Position numbers and translations under genes: made by a program. DNA of 64,000 bases from Nostoc sp. NIES-3756. Lineage in GTDB: Bacteria > Cyanobacteriota > Cyanobacteriia > Cyanobacteriales > Nostocaceae. This document shows positions 23,546-33,500 of the stretch, one piece after another. Location: NCBI RefSeq assembly GCF_001548375.1, contig NZ_AP017295.1, positions 5,713,501 to 5,777,500 of the forward strand. The letters run 5' to 3'. The notes under the pieces were generated by a model, which had not been told where the DNA came from, made no database searches, and saw only the letters and a program-made list of their open reading frames with translations. Position 1 is the first letter of the stretch. Each line of letters starts with the position of its first letter.

Positions 23546-26449
23546 TTAAAACTCCCCAGCTAAGGCGGGAACGCAACGTTCGCAAAGTAGGGGATGTTCT
23601 GCTGATTCTCCCACATGGGTAGAGTAGTTCCAACAGCGATCGCATTTTTGCCCCTCTGCATTCACTACCCCAATTCCCCAGTTATCAGACTGTAAGGTAT
23701 ATTTCACATCTTGCAGTTTGTCAGGAGAATCTAATAACTCCACTTGGGATGTCAGGAATAGATAACGCAATTCATCAATACCATTACCAACTTCAGGATT
23801 TAAGGTTGCAATGGCGTTGCGCGAGTTAGCATCTTTGACGTAAATCAAAGCTTTCGCCTCTAGGGAAGAACCAATCATTTTTTCTACCCTAGCTTGTTCC
23901 AACACCTTGTTCACATCGGTGCGTAACTGGCGCAATTGTTGCCAAAATTTTGCCAATTCTGGATTATCCCATTTCTCCTCTACCTGCACCCAACCAGCTT
24001 CAAACACTGATTTATAAGGTGTTTTGTAGGGGAGATATTGCCAGATATCCTCAGCAGTGTGACACAGTACAGGTGCGATCGCTCGTGCTAAATTCTCTAA
24101 AGCAATGTGGATAACCGTTTGACAACTGCGGCGACGGAAAGAATCGACTGCACTGATATATAGCCTGTCCTTAGCTACATCTAAGTAGAAGTTAGATAAA
24201 TCAACTACACAGAAATTCTGCACAGTTTGGAAGAAGCGGAAGAATTGGAAACTTTCAAAAGCCTCCGTCACTTCCTCAAACACCTCACGGATGCGGTGCA
24301 GCATATACTTATCTAACTGTGGTAATTCCTCAAAGGCAACAGTATCTTTTTCTGGGTCGAAATCATGTAAACTACCTAGCAGGAACCGCGCCGTATTACG
24401 AATCTTACCTCTAACATCGTTGAGTTGCTTGATGATATTGCCACCCAAACGCACATCAGCAGAGTAATCTACAGAAGAAGCCCACAACCGCATCACATCT
24501 GCACCATAGGGGGGTTCCTTCTTCTGGTCTTTACCACCATTAATTATGATTTGTGGGTCAACCACATTCCCTTCAGACTTACTCATTTTCCGCCCTTGTT
24601 CATCCAGAACAAAGCCGTGAGTCAACACAGTTTTGTAAGGTGCGATGCCATTTACTGCCACACTAGTTAGCAAACTCGACTGGAACCAGCCGCGATGTTG
24701 GTCGGAACCTTCCAGATAAATATCAGCTGGGTAGCGTAACCCTGGACGCTGCTTAACTACAGCCGCCCAAGAGGAACCAGAATCAAACCATACATCCATA
24801 GTGTCTGTACCTCTGCGGTAAGACCGACCATTATTTCTGTAGGAAGGTGGTAATAATTCCTCTATTGACAATTCCCACCAAGCATCAGAACCTTTCTGGG
24901 CAATGATGGCTTGCACATGATTGATAGTTTCCTCATTCAGTAGAGGTTCCCCGGTTTCCTCATCGTAGAATACCGGAATTGGCACACCCCAAGAACGCTG
25001 ACGGGAGATACACCAATCAGAACGTTCTGCAACCATCGGCGTGATGCGATTTTCACCTTGGGCTGGTATCCATTTTACAGATGCGATCGCCTTTAGCGCC
25101 TCATCCCGAAAACCCTCCACCGAAGCAAACCACTGTTCAGTCGCCCGGAAAATCGTTGGTTTCTTCGTCCGCCAATCATAAGGATACTTGTGTGCGTAAG
25201 CCTCCTCCTTCAACAATGAACCTACAGCCGTCAGCGCATCAATTACCGCCTGATTTCCCTCACCCAACACATTCAACCCAGCAAACTGCCCCGCCTCCTG
25301 GGTGAAGTCGCCATTATCATCCACAGGCGCAAGGATAGGCAACTTGTAACGTTGACCTACAATGTAGTCTTCTTGACCATGACCAGGGGCAGTATGTACC
25401 AACCCAGTACCCGATTCTGTCGTGATATAATCACCACCTACAACCACCGGACTTTCACGGTCATATAAAGGATGGCGGTAAGTAGTATGTTCCAACTCCT
25501 TACCCTTAAAAGTCGCTTTTACTGTCAACTCAGCCGAGATAGTAGTAGCCAAACGCTCTACTAAATCCGCCGCAACGATAAGATATTTAAAATTACTTTG
25601 CGTCTCCGCGTCTTCCCTACGGGACGCTGTGCGAATGCGTGACACTTCCACCACAGCATAATTCAAGTCACCATTCACCGCCACAGCCAAATTCCCAGGA
25701 ATTGTCCAAGGCGTAGTAGTCCAGATAGCCACACCCAAATCAGGCAAATACTCACCCAACACAGGTTTCACCGCCTCAGCCAACCCAGTCACAGGAAACG
25801 CCGCATAGATACTGCGCGAAGTGTGACCTTCAGGATATTCTAATTCCGCCTCAGCCAAAGCCGTGCGAGAACTCGGACTCCAGTGAACAGGCTTCAACCC
25901 ACGATAAATATATCCTTTTAATACCATCTGCCCAAACACACCAATCTGCGCCGCCTCATATTCCGGCTTCAGCGTCAGATATGGGTTTTCCCAGTCGCCC
26001 CAAACACCGTAACGTTTAAAGTTTTTACGTTGGTCGTCAACAGTAGCCAAGGCAAATTCCTTAGCCTTTTGTCGCAATTGCAGAGGTGTGAGATTTTGCC
26101 GTTCTGCTGACTTGAGATTTTGCAAAACCTTCAATTCAATTGGTAAGCCGTGACAGTCCCAACCAGGAACATAACGCACCTTCCGGCCTTTCAATAATTG
26201 GTAACGGTTAATAATATCTTTGAGAATCTTATTTAAGGCATGACCAATATGAAGTGAGCCGTTAGCGTAGGGAGGCCCATCGTGCAGTATAAATAATTCA
26301 CCTGGATTATTTTGCGACAGGCGTTCAAAAATTTTATTGTCTTCCCAGAACTTTTGAATTTCGGGTTCCCGCTTGATGGCGTTCGCCCGCATATCAAAAT
26401 TAGTCTTGGGTAGATTTACAGTATCTTTGTAGCTTCCAGTTTCTGTCAC
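23546..26449 (-). CDS. ileS: Isoleucyl-tRNA synthetase
   Basis: 967 residues from a GTG at 26449 (the product begins as TETGSYKDTVNLPKTNF after the initiator). The frame stays open upstream to an ATG at 26503, but the family normally begins near here. It is a class I synthetase: GSLHIGHALNKIL holds the HIGH motif, GRKMSKSEGNVVDP the KMSKS loop, and the CP1 editing domain lies between them. The C-terminus carries the zinc ribbon CDRCWNYS...CERC. The enzyme charges tRNA-Ile. Oddly, the editing region contains VSRIRTASRREDAETQSNF, which looks like a short repeat element inserted in frame (coordinates 25597-25655). Confidence 0.96.
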   Translation of the reverse strand: MTETGSYKDTVNLPKTNFDMRANAIKREPEIQKFWEDNKIFERLSQNNPGELFILHDGPPYANGSLHIGHALNKILKDIINRYQLLKGRKVRYVPGWDCHGLPIELKVLQNLKSAERQNLTPLQLRQKAKEFALATVDDQRKNFKRYGVWGDWENPYLTLKPEYEAAQIGVFGQMVLKGYIYRGLKPVHWSPSSRTALAEAELEYPEGHTSRSIYAAFPVTGLAEAVKPVLGEYLPDLGVAIWTTTPWTIPGNLAVAVNGDLNYAVVEVSRIRTASRREDAETQSNFKYLIVAADLVERLATTISAELTVKATFKGKELEHTTYRHPLYDRESPVVVGGDYITTESGTGLVHTAPGHGQEDYIVGQRYKLPILAPVDDNGDFTQEAGQFAGLNVLGEGNQAVIDALTAVGSLLKEEAYAHKYPYDWRTKKPTIFRATEQWFASVEGFRDEALKAIASVKWIPAQGENRITPMVAERSDWCISRQRSWGVPIPVFYDEETGEPLLNEETINHVQAIIAQKGSDAWWELSIEELLPPSYRNNGRSYRRGTDTMDVWFDSGSSWAAVVKQRPGLRYPADIYLEGSDQHRGWFQSSLLTSVAVNGIAPYKTVLTHGFVLDEQGRKMSKSEGNVVDPQIIINGGKDQKKEPPYGADVMRLWASSVDYSADVRLGGNIIKQLNDVRGKIRNTARFLLGSLHDFDPEKDTVAFEELPQLDKYMLHRIREVFEEVTEAFESFQFFRFFQTVQNFCVVDLSNFYLDVAKDRLYISAVDSFRRRSCQTVIHIALENLARAIAPVLCHTAEDIWQYLPYKTPYKSVFEAGWVQVEEKWDNPELAKFWQQLRQLRTDVNKVLEQARVEKMIGSSLEAKALIYVKDANSRNAIATLNPEVGNGIDELRYLFLTSQVELLDSPDKLQDVKYTLQSDNWGIGVVNAEGQKCDRCWNYSTHVGESAEHPLLCERCVPALAGEF
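25597..25655. repeat. Short GC-rich repeat element in frame inside ileS
   Basis: GCGTCTCCGCGTCTTCCCTA and the following GGGACGC...GCGAATGCG interrupt an otherwise well-conserved stretch of the synthetase and are translated as RIRTASRREDAETQS. The core GCGTCTCCGCGTC resembles GCGTCTCTGCGTC at about 20900, between the translocase and antitoxin genes. This suggests a dispersed family. The effect on the protein is an extra surface loop. Confidence 0.5.
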
Positions 26450-26544
26450 AGTTTCATGCCTAAGATTATGTATGCAGGTTCTATCAATTATAGAAGATGG
26501 CATGAAGGCTAAAAATCCCTTTTTTGCTCATGAGGCTATGTAAA

Positions 26545-26814
26545 ATGAGTACAAATACACTGAAGCTGTTGGATATAGTAGCACTCACAATTTACTTGCC
26601 AGAGTATAATTTATTGCGTGGTCAAGTTGGTACAATTGTAGAAATATTAGCTGATGGTGCTGCGTTTGAAGTAGAATTTAGCGATGCCTGCGGCGGGCTA
26701 CGCCTACGCAATGGACAAACCTATGAATCTGTTGGTTTACGTCCAGAGCAAATTATGATTTTACATTTTGAGCCAGCATCGCCAAGTTCAGTACCGGAGA
26801 TGGTTACAGCATAG
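26545..26814 (+). CDS. DUF4926-type small protein
   Basis: 89 residues from MSTNTLKLLDIVALTI. The pattern LLDIVALTIYLPEYNLLRGQ, VGTIVEILADGAAFEVEF and GQTYESVGLRPEQIMIL matches the small DUF4926 family, a beta-rich domain often found beside toxin-antitoxin or RNA-binding genes in cyanobacteria; its function is unknown. Between EVEF and NGQTYE the residues SDACGGLRLR are encoded by GATGCCTGCGGCGGGCTACG, a common-looking short repeat, so the loop probably contains an in-frame insertion. It is divergent from ileS. Confidence 0.75.
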   Translation: MSTNTLKLLDIVALTIYLPEYNLLRGQVGTIVEILADGAAFEVEFSDACGGLRLRNGQTYESVGLRPEQIMILHFEPASPSSVPEMVTA

Positions 26815-26963
26815 GTACATTTAGAAAGACTAACAAAAATAAAAATTCTCTTTATACAACGTTAATAAAAAGTTGATGGTGTAGTCTCAAACCAATATTC
26901 TCACAACAGAAGAAGAATACGATCGCTTACGGCGGGGCGGAGCATCATCGCACTCTAGAGACT

Positions 26964-27260
26964 GTGGAAAAATTAATGGCGTGTAAAAATCGTACACCAG
27001 AGCAAACCGCCATCTTACAGCTTTTGGTGACTCTGATTGAGGAATTTGAAAACAAAAACTATTCTATTGAGCCATCATCTCCTCATGCAGTTATCAAACA
27101 CTTGATGGAAGCACGAGGAATTAAACAATCTGATTTAGTAGGAATTATGGGTTCTAAAGGTGTTGTGTCTGATGTTGTTAATGGTAACAGAGGAATTAGT
27201 AAAGCTCAGGCAAAAGCATTAGGGGAATTTTTTAATGTCACCCCAGCATTATTTATTTAA
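26964..27260 (+). CDS. HigA-type antitoxin remnant, N-terminus lost by a frameshift
   Basis: 98 residues from a GTG (VEKLMACKNRTPEQTAILQL). The C-terminal half is an XRE helix-turn-helix: HAVIKHLMEARGIKQSDLVG, GVVSDVVNGNRGISKAQAKA, LGEFFNVTPALFI, as in HigA antitoxins. The usual N-terminal segment is visible just upstream (TTEEEYDRL at 26903-26929) but in another frame, separated by 34 nt, and any start before it runs into a TAG. No HigB-type toxin gene lies next to it. The DNA-binding domain could still be made, but the unit looks decayed. Confidence 0.7.
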   Translation: MEKLMACKNRTPEQTAILQLLVTLIEEFENKNYSIEPSSPHAVIKHLMEARGIKQSDLVGIMGSKGVVSDVVNGNRGISKAQAKALGEFFNVTPALFI

Positions 27261-27904
27261 AAGTGGAAGGTACTGGCGGCTGGATATTTAGAGGTTATTG
27301 ATAAAGTAAAAATAAAATTACTGTAGGGTGTCTTAGGCGCTGATTTGGAGATGATATGTCACGAAAAGAATAACTTAAGCGCCTAACACACCATATTATT
27401 TAGCGGTGCGTTAGGCTAACGCCTTAACACACCCTACTAAAATTTACTGGCGGCTGGATGTTTAGCTATTTACTGGAAGACCTAACTATTATCATCCCCA
27501 GTATCTTCTTACAAATATGTACTTGATGTGTGCTTGATTTATATGCTAATTCTATTTAAGAGAAATTAAATAATTATTAATATTAAGAATTGTTGCAAAT
27601 CGTTAAATTAATCCTGAATCTGCTTCCTCAACAAAATTGCTGAAACGTAATATCTTTCCTAGAGCGAAAATCAGAAGTTACACGGATATAAATTAAATTA
27701 AAAGTATCTAAAATAATAAGTTACTAAAGAATTGATTTATGCTTTGAGGTGCTGAAATATAGCAATATTGTCTAGCAGAAAAGTGAAATAATTTTGGTAG
27801 CGAAAAAGAGTTATAGATTTTATTTTTAACAAAAAATAATTTTTATGTAAAGCTATCATGATATTTTAAGTTTTCAATTAGTTACGCTATTAGTCAAACA
27901 ATAT
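27261..27904. other. Long gene-free region before the phototaxis operon
   Basis: The left part holds a repeat cluster (27271-27465, listed separately). From 27466 to 27904 the sequence is AT-rich with many stop codons in all frames and no gene. It should contain the promoter of the pix-type operon. I could not pick a single convincing -35/-10 pair. Confidence 0.45.
27271..27465. repeat. Repeat cluster: direct copies around an inverted element
   Basis: TACTGGCGGCTGGATATTTAG at 27271-27291 recurs with one change at 27445-27465. Between the copies, AAAATTACTGTAGGGTGT (27314-27331) is roughly complementary to ACACCCTACTAAAATTT (27429-27445), with inner GCGCCTAACACACC and GGTGCGTTAGGC segments. 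The outline is a small inverted-end element with flanking duplications. No coding capacity. Confidence 0.6.
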
Positions 27905-28006
27905 TTGACTATTACACCTGTTAAAAACAAACCACTTATTAGTTTGGGCTGTGTCGAGGCTGATTTTTTTATATCACAACTATCAAGTACCAACCACCCG
28001 GAACCG

Positions 28007-29224
28007 ATGGTATCAAATAACGTACTTAACGAATTTAGAACTTGTACCCAACTCCAATATAACGGTCAGTTAAATATTAATAGTCCTAAAGGGCATCAAT
28101 GGACTTTTTATTATCGGCTAGGTAGGATGGTTTGGGCTACAGGAGGAACTCATCCTTTTCGGCGTTGGCGGAGGCTGATGAATCAACATTGCCCACAAAT
28201 CGATGTTGATAAAATGCAGCTACGTCAACAAGATATCTCCATGAATTATTGGGATTATCGTTTGTTGGAAATTCTACATAAAAAACAGAAAATTCAACGA
28301 GAACAAGTTCATGCTGTTGTTGAAAACACCATAACTGAACTGTTGTTTGACTTAGCCCAGCAGAGTAATTTTATCTCTGTCGGTGGCGATGCCTCCGGCA
28401 CTACACTCCGTGTAGAACGCAATCAACAAGTTGTACTGGAAACACCCATAAGTTTCACGAGTGCAGATGTATCGGTGAAACAGACGCTAGATGCTTGGAA
28501 AACGTGGTCAGAAGCTGGCTTGGCAAATGTCTTTCCTGACTTAGCACCAATAATTCGTAGACCAGAACAACTCCAAGAACACGTCAGTCCATCTGTTTAC
28601 AAAAACTTCGTTACCCTAATTAATGGTAAATCTACGCTGCGAGAATTAGCAGCGAAGATGAAGCAGAATGTTTTACCAGTTTCCCGTTCTTTGCTTCCCT
28701 ACGTCCTCAAAGGAATCATTGAATTGGTGGAACTACCAGACTTACCTCTAAATGTTGTAGAAAGTCCTGCTACTTCTACCCCTAACCCTGCACAACTTAA
28801 AAAATCTAAGGCTCCCGTTATAGCCTGCGTAGATGATAGCCCTCAAGTCTGTAAAATGCTCGAGGATATTATTACTGCTAACGGCATGAAGTTTATCAAG
28901 ATTCAGGACGCTATTCAAGCTCTACCCATTCTCATTCAAGAGAAACCAGACCTCATCTTTCTTGACTTAGTGATGCCAGTTGCCAGTGGTTATGAAATCT
29001 GTACCCAGTTGCGGCGCATTTCTACTTTTGCCAACACACCAGTCGTCATCCTCACTGGAAATGATGGTCTTTTAGATCGAGTCCGCGCGAAGGTAGTCGG
29101 TTCTACAGACTTTCTCACCAAACCCGTAGCAGCAGATAGGGTAATGAGTATAATCCGTAAGTATTTACCCGTACAAGCTACGCCCGCAATTAAAACTGGC
29201 TCACATTTAGAAGTATGTCATTAA
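28007..29224 (+). CDS. PatA/PixG-like response regulator (PATAN domain plus receiver)
   Basis: 405 residues from MVSNNVLNEFRTCTQLQYNG; the frame is open from a TTG at 27905. The N-terminal ~250 residues match the PATAN-type region of PatA/PixG proteins (LNEFRTCTQLQYNGQLNINS, FYYRLGRMVWATGGTHPFRR, NYWDYRLLEILHKKQ). The C-terminus is a receiver domain with CVDDSPQVCKMLE, phospho-acceptor Asp in DLIFLDLVMP, and VILTGNDG / FLTKPV. In the pix cluster PixG is phosphorylated by the CheA homologue and acts on type IV pilus motility. VGGDASGTTLRVERN at about 28380-28430 looks like an in-frame short repeat insertion. First gene of the operon ending at 37895. Confidence 0.85.
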   Translation: MVSNNVLNEFRTCTQLQYNGQLNINSPKGHQWTFYYRLGRMVWATGGTHPFRRWRRLMNQHCPQIDVDKMQLRQQDISMNYWDYRLLEILHKKQKIQREQVHAVVENTITELLFDLAQQSNFISVGGDASGTTLRVERNQQVVLETPISFTSADVSVKQTLDAWKTWSEAGLANVFPDLAPIIRRPEQLQEHVSPSVYKNFVTLINGKSTLRELAAKMKQNVLPVSRSLLPYVLKGIIELVELPDLPLNVVESPATSTPNPAQLKKSKAPVIACVDDSPQVCKMLEDIITANGMKFIKIQDAIQALPILIQEKPDLIFLDLVMPVASGYEICTQLRRISTFANTPVVILTGNDGLLDRVRAKVVGSTDFLTKPVAADRVMSIIRKYLPVQATPAIKTGSHLEVCH

Positions 29225-29490
29225 AAGTATCCCTATTAATGATGTATCGAATTTTTGGCTGCTAAAAACAGCTTACTTTGCAAGATTAATTATCGTTAAA
29301 TTTGGTACATAATTATTTGCAATTAATCAGTAAATTTCAGCCAATAAAATCTGAATGATACGTATTTTCTCTGAGCCAGATTTAACTACAAAGGATCAAA
29401 ATTATAACAAACTACAAGCCTGTGTTGGCTAGGCTTAAATACAAACTTGATTTTGGTAGATTCGCTGAAAAGGATTTTACGGGGGATTTC

Positions 29491-29853
29491 ATGAGTACTG
29501 TTTTAGTGATTGAAGATGGCTTAACAGATCGCGAAGTATTAAGTCGTTATTTACAGCAAGCTGGCTATTCTGTGATTAGTGCTACTAGTAGTGAGGAAGC
29601 ACAAGCAAAACTAGATAAAACCAAACCAGATTTAATATTTCTTGATGTAATTTTACCAGGTAAGAGTGGATTTGAAATTTGTCGAGAATTAAAAAATAAT
29701 CCTAATACCAGTAATATTCCCGTTGTTTTCTGCTCAACAAAAAATAGTGATGTAGATAAAACCTGGGGAAATATGCTAGGTGCTGAAGCTTATCTTTCTA
29801 AGCCTATTAGTCAGGAAGAGTTAACCTTAACTCTGAAAAAACTCTCTAGGTAA
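29491..29853 (+). CDS. CheY/PixH-like single-domain response regulator
   Basis: 120 residues from the ATG at 29491 (MSTVLVIEDGLTDREVLSRY), preceded by a GGGGGA box. The single receiver domain has the acidic residues IED, phospho-acceptor Asp in DLIFLDVILPGKSG, and the switch residues PVVFCSTKN and YLSKPI. No output domain. In pix/pil systems PixH/PilH receives phosphate from the CheA-like kinase and either acts on pilus motors or serves as a sink. An open frame upstream to 29422 has no family support. Confidence 0.9.
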   Translation: MSTVLVIEDGLTDREVLSRYLQQAGYSVISATSSEEAQAKLDKTKPDLIFLDVILPGKSGFEICRELKNNPNTSNIPVVFCSTKNSDVDKTWGNMLGAEAYLSKPISQEELTLTLKKLSR

Positions 29854-29895
29854 TGTTAACAATAAATAAATATTAATAAATTAAAGGGTGAAAAT

Positions 29896-30369
29896 TTGGA
29901 AAGTCAGCAAAAATTTTTAAGCTTTAATTTGGGAATCAAAGATACAGCAGTGATTTCTCTACAGAATATTACAGAAGTTTTGCAAGTATCTTTAGTAGAT
30001 ATATGTGGTGTTCCCCAAATGCCAAGTTGCGTTTTGGGCGCGTATAATTGGCGCGGAGAAATGTTATGGTTGGTCGATCTAGAAGAAATGTTAGGCTATC
30101 CACCATTATCACATAACGCCAATTTTTTAGCAAAAATGATGGCAATTGTGCTGGAAGATGATGGTAAATGTCTAGGGGTTCTAGTCCGGCAAATGATGGA
30201 TATTGAGTTCCTAGATAACAATCAAATGAAAGCACCATCTGCTGAATTATTCTCATCATCGATTTCTCCCTTTCTACAAGGATACTTTCTTAACTGTGAT
30301 GAGAGAATGATGTTCAATTTAGATGCTAGCGCTATTATTCACTCTCCTCTATGGAATACCCATAATTAA
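29896..30369 (+). CDS. CheW/PixI-like adaptor protein
   Basis: 157 residues from a TTG preceded by AAAGGGTG. The CheW fold is seen in KFLSFNLGIKDTAVISLQNI, TEVLQVSLVDICGVPQMPSC, VLGAYNWRGEMLWLVDLEEM, and LVRQMMDIEF. It couples the chemoreceptor-like PixJ to the kinase PixL. The position between PixH and PixJ homologues is that of pixI in other cyanobacteria. The start codon is not certain, but no ATG is available before the first strand. Confidence 0.87.
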   Translation: MESQQKFLSFNLGIKDTAVISLQNITEVLQVSLVDICGVPQMPSCVLGAYNWRGEMLWLVDLEEMLGYPPLSHNANFLAKMMAIVLEDDGKCLGVLVRQMMDIEFLDNNQMKAPSAELFSSSISPFLQGYFLNCDERMMFNLDASAIIHSPLWNTHN

Positions 30370-30578
30370 TCGTAGCTAGATAATTTTAAATTTTGGGGTT
30401 GAATTGAATTAATCCGCAGCGTAAATTCCTGCTCAGCAGGGATATTTGCTAATAAGTATGTATCTGTAGCAGAGAATAAGAGTTTATATCTTCATTTATC
30501 TGGCAACTGCTATAAATATAAATTTATCATTTATTGGCAACATTTCAATAGTTAATTAAAAATTTCGAGGTGAATTAA

Positions 30579-33500
30579 ATGACAATTGCATATCATCACA
30601 GTAATGAGAATGAGCAAAGCGCTACAATTGCTCCCGTAGAGAATCAAAATTTAGTTAATAGTTATCAAAAAGTAGCAACAGAAAATAGTGCGATCGCCCA
30701 AGAGGTAAAACTTTGGCGGCAGCAACTGCAAGATATCATCACTCAGATGCGTCAAGTATCTGATTGGGATGCAGTGTTAAAAATTACGGCGGCTAAAGTT
30801 AGAGAGAAAATATCTAGCGATCGCGTATTAATTTATCATTTCAATTCCCACGAATCGGGAACGGTTGTGGCTGAATCAAGAAGCTTTGGTTGGACACCAA
30901 CTCTTGGTGAAGTTCTCCCGGGAATTACCTTTGGTTTACAAACTAGTAAAGATTATGTAGAGCCAATAGTAATTGATGATGTTGGACAAATTCAACTCAC
31001 TCCTTATCAAAAACAACTATTAGAAAAGTTCCAAATAAAAGCTAGTTTGACTTTACCAATAGTGGTAGGTGGTAAAGTTTGGGGTTTACTTGTAGTGAAT
31101 AGCTGTGTCAGCCAAAGACAATGGCAAGAAACAGAAATCACTCTCTTAACTCAAATTAGTACAGAATTAACCTATAGATTGCAGAGTTTTGAATTTCAAC
31201 ATCAATTACACCTGCAAACGCTAGCTAAACAATCTGTTTCTAAAGTTATCGATAAAATTTTACGAGTACACGACATCGATAAAATTTTCCAAACGACTAC
31301 CCAAGAAATTCGTCAATTATTAAAATGCGATCGCGTAGGTGTATATCGCTTCAATCCTGACTGGAGTGGTCAATTTATCGCCGAATCGGTGGGTAATGGT
31401 TGGGTAAAAGTAGTCACCCCCGATTATAAAATGGTTTGGGAAGATACCCACTTACAAGAAACCAAGGGTGGACGTTACGCCAAAGGAGAAAGTTTTGTCG
31501 TTAACGATATCTACAAAGTTGGTCATTTCCCCTGTCACGTAGAAATTTTAGAACAGTTTGATGTTAAAGCTTATATGATAGCTCCCGTATTTGCGGGGGA
31601 AGAATTATGGGGCTTACTGGCAGCTTATCAAAACTCTGGTGTGCGTGATTGGCAAGACTGGGAAATTAGCTTTTTGGCTCAAGTTGGTTTGCAATTTGGT
31701 GTAGCTATTTCCCATGCAGAATATTTAGAACAATTACGTTTGCAATCTGAACAGTTAATGCAGATTGCTGAACAAGAAAAAATATTCACCAAGATAGTTA
31801 ACCGCATTCGCCAAGCTACAGATGTAGACAGTATTTTTAGAACTACAACTCAAGAAGTTCGCCAATCATTAAGATGCGATCGCGTAGCAGTTTATCGCTT
31901 CAAACCAGATTGGGGTGGTGAGTTTGTGGCTGAGTCAGTCGGTAATGGTTGGACAAGGTTAGTAGGGCCAGATATTAAAACTGTTCTGGATGATACATAC
32001 CTCCAAGACACAAAAGGTGGACGTTACGCCAAGGGCGAAAATTTTGTCGTTAACGATACTTATACAATAGGTTTAGCCCCTTGCCACATTGAAATATTAG
32101 AGCAGTTTGAAGCCAAAGCTTACATTATTGTACCTATCTTTTTCGGTGAACAATTATGGGGTTTACTGGCAGCATATCAAAACTCTGGTTCCCGTGAATG
32201 GCAACCTTGGGAAGTCAACTTCTTAACTCAGATTGCCTCACAATTTAGTTTAGCCAAAGCTCAGTTAGATTATATAGAACAGGTGCGAGTCAAATCTGAG
32301 AAAATTGCTCAGATAGCCGAATTAGAAAAAGCCTTTACTAAGTTAGTTAACCGCATCCGCCAAGCTGTAGATTTGGATGAAATTTTCAAAATCACTACCC
32401 TAGAAGTACGACAATTATTAAGAAGCGATCGCGTAGCTGTTTATCGCTTCAATCCTGATTGGAGTGGCGAATTTATTGCCGAATCTGCGGGTGGCAATTG
32501 GGTGAAACTTGTAGGCCCAGATATCAGAACTGTTTGGGAAGATACCCACCTACAAGAAACTCAAGGTGGTAGATATGCTAAAGGCGAAAACTTTATCGTT
32601 AATGATATCTATAAAGTAGGGCATTCTCCCTGTCATATAGAAATCTTAGAACAGTTTGAAGTCAAAGCTTATGTAATTGTGCCTATCTTTTTTGGCGAAC
32701 AATTATGGGGATTGCTTGCAGCCTATCAAAACTCCAGGCCTCGGGAATGGGAAGAATCTCAAGTCACCCTCTTAGCCAGAATTGGCGACCAATTAGGGTT
32801 AGCATTACAACAAACCGAATATCTGCAAAAACTGCAAGCCCAATCAGCACAGCTAGCCGAAGCCGCAGAACGGGAAAAAGCAGCCAAAGAGTTATTGCAA
32901 CAGCGTTCCATTCAACTGCTATTGGCTGTGCGCCCAGCTTTGAATGGTGATTTAACAGTCCGCGCTCCCATCACCGAAGACGAACTAGGCACAATCGCTG
33001 ACGCTTACAATAACACCTTGCAAGCCTTGCGCCAACTTGTTTTACAAATGCAAACAGCCTCGCAAAAAGTGGCGCAAACCTCCATTGATAGCAATGCTTC
33101 CCTTGCTGGGTTGAATAACTTAGCTCAACAACAGTCAGACGAAATTAATTTAGCTTTAGGCGAAATTCAACGAATGCTACACTCTACCCAAGCTGTAGTA
33201 TCTAGCGCCGAACTAGTACAGGTAGCAGTGCAACAAGCTAACCAAACTGTGGAATCTGGCGATGCGGCGATGAACTTAACTGTACAAGCTATCCAAGCGA
33301 TTCGGGAAACCGTTGCTCAAACCAGTAAAAAGATTAAGCGCCTGAGTGAATCTTCACAGAAAATTTCCAAAGTGGTGAACTTGATTAGTAGTTTCGCCAC
33401 CCAAACCAACGTCCTAGCTTTGAACGCAGCTATTGAAGCAACTCGCGCAGGTGAATACGGTAAAGGCTTCGCAGTGGTAGCCGATGAAGTCCGTTCCTTA

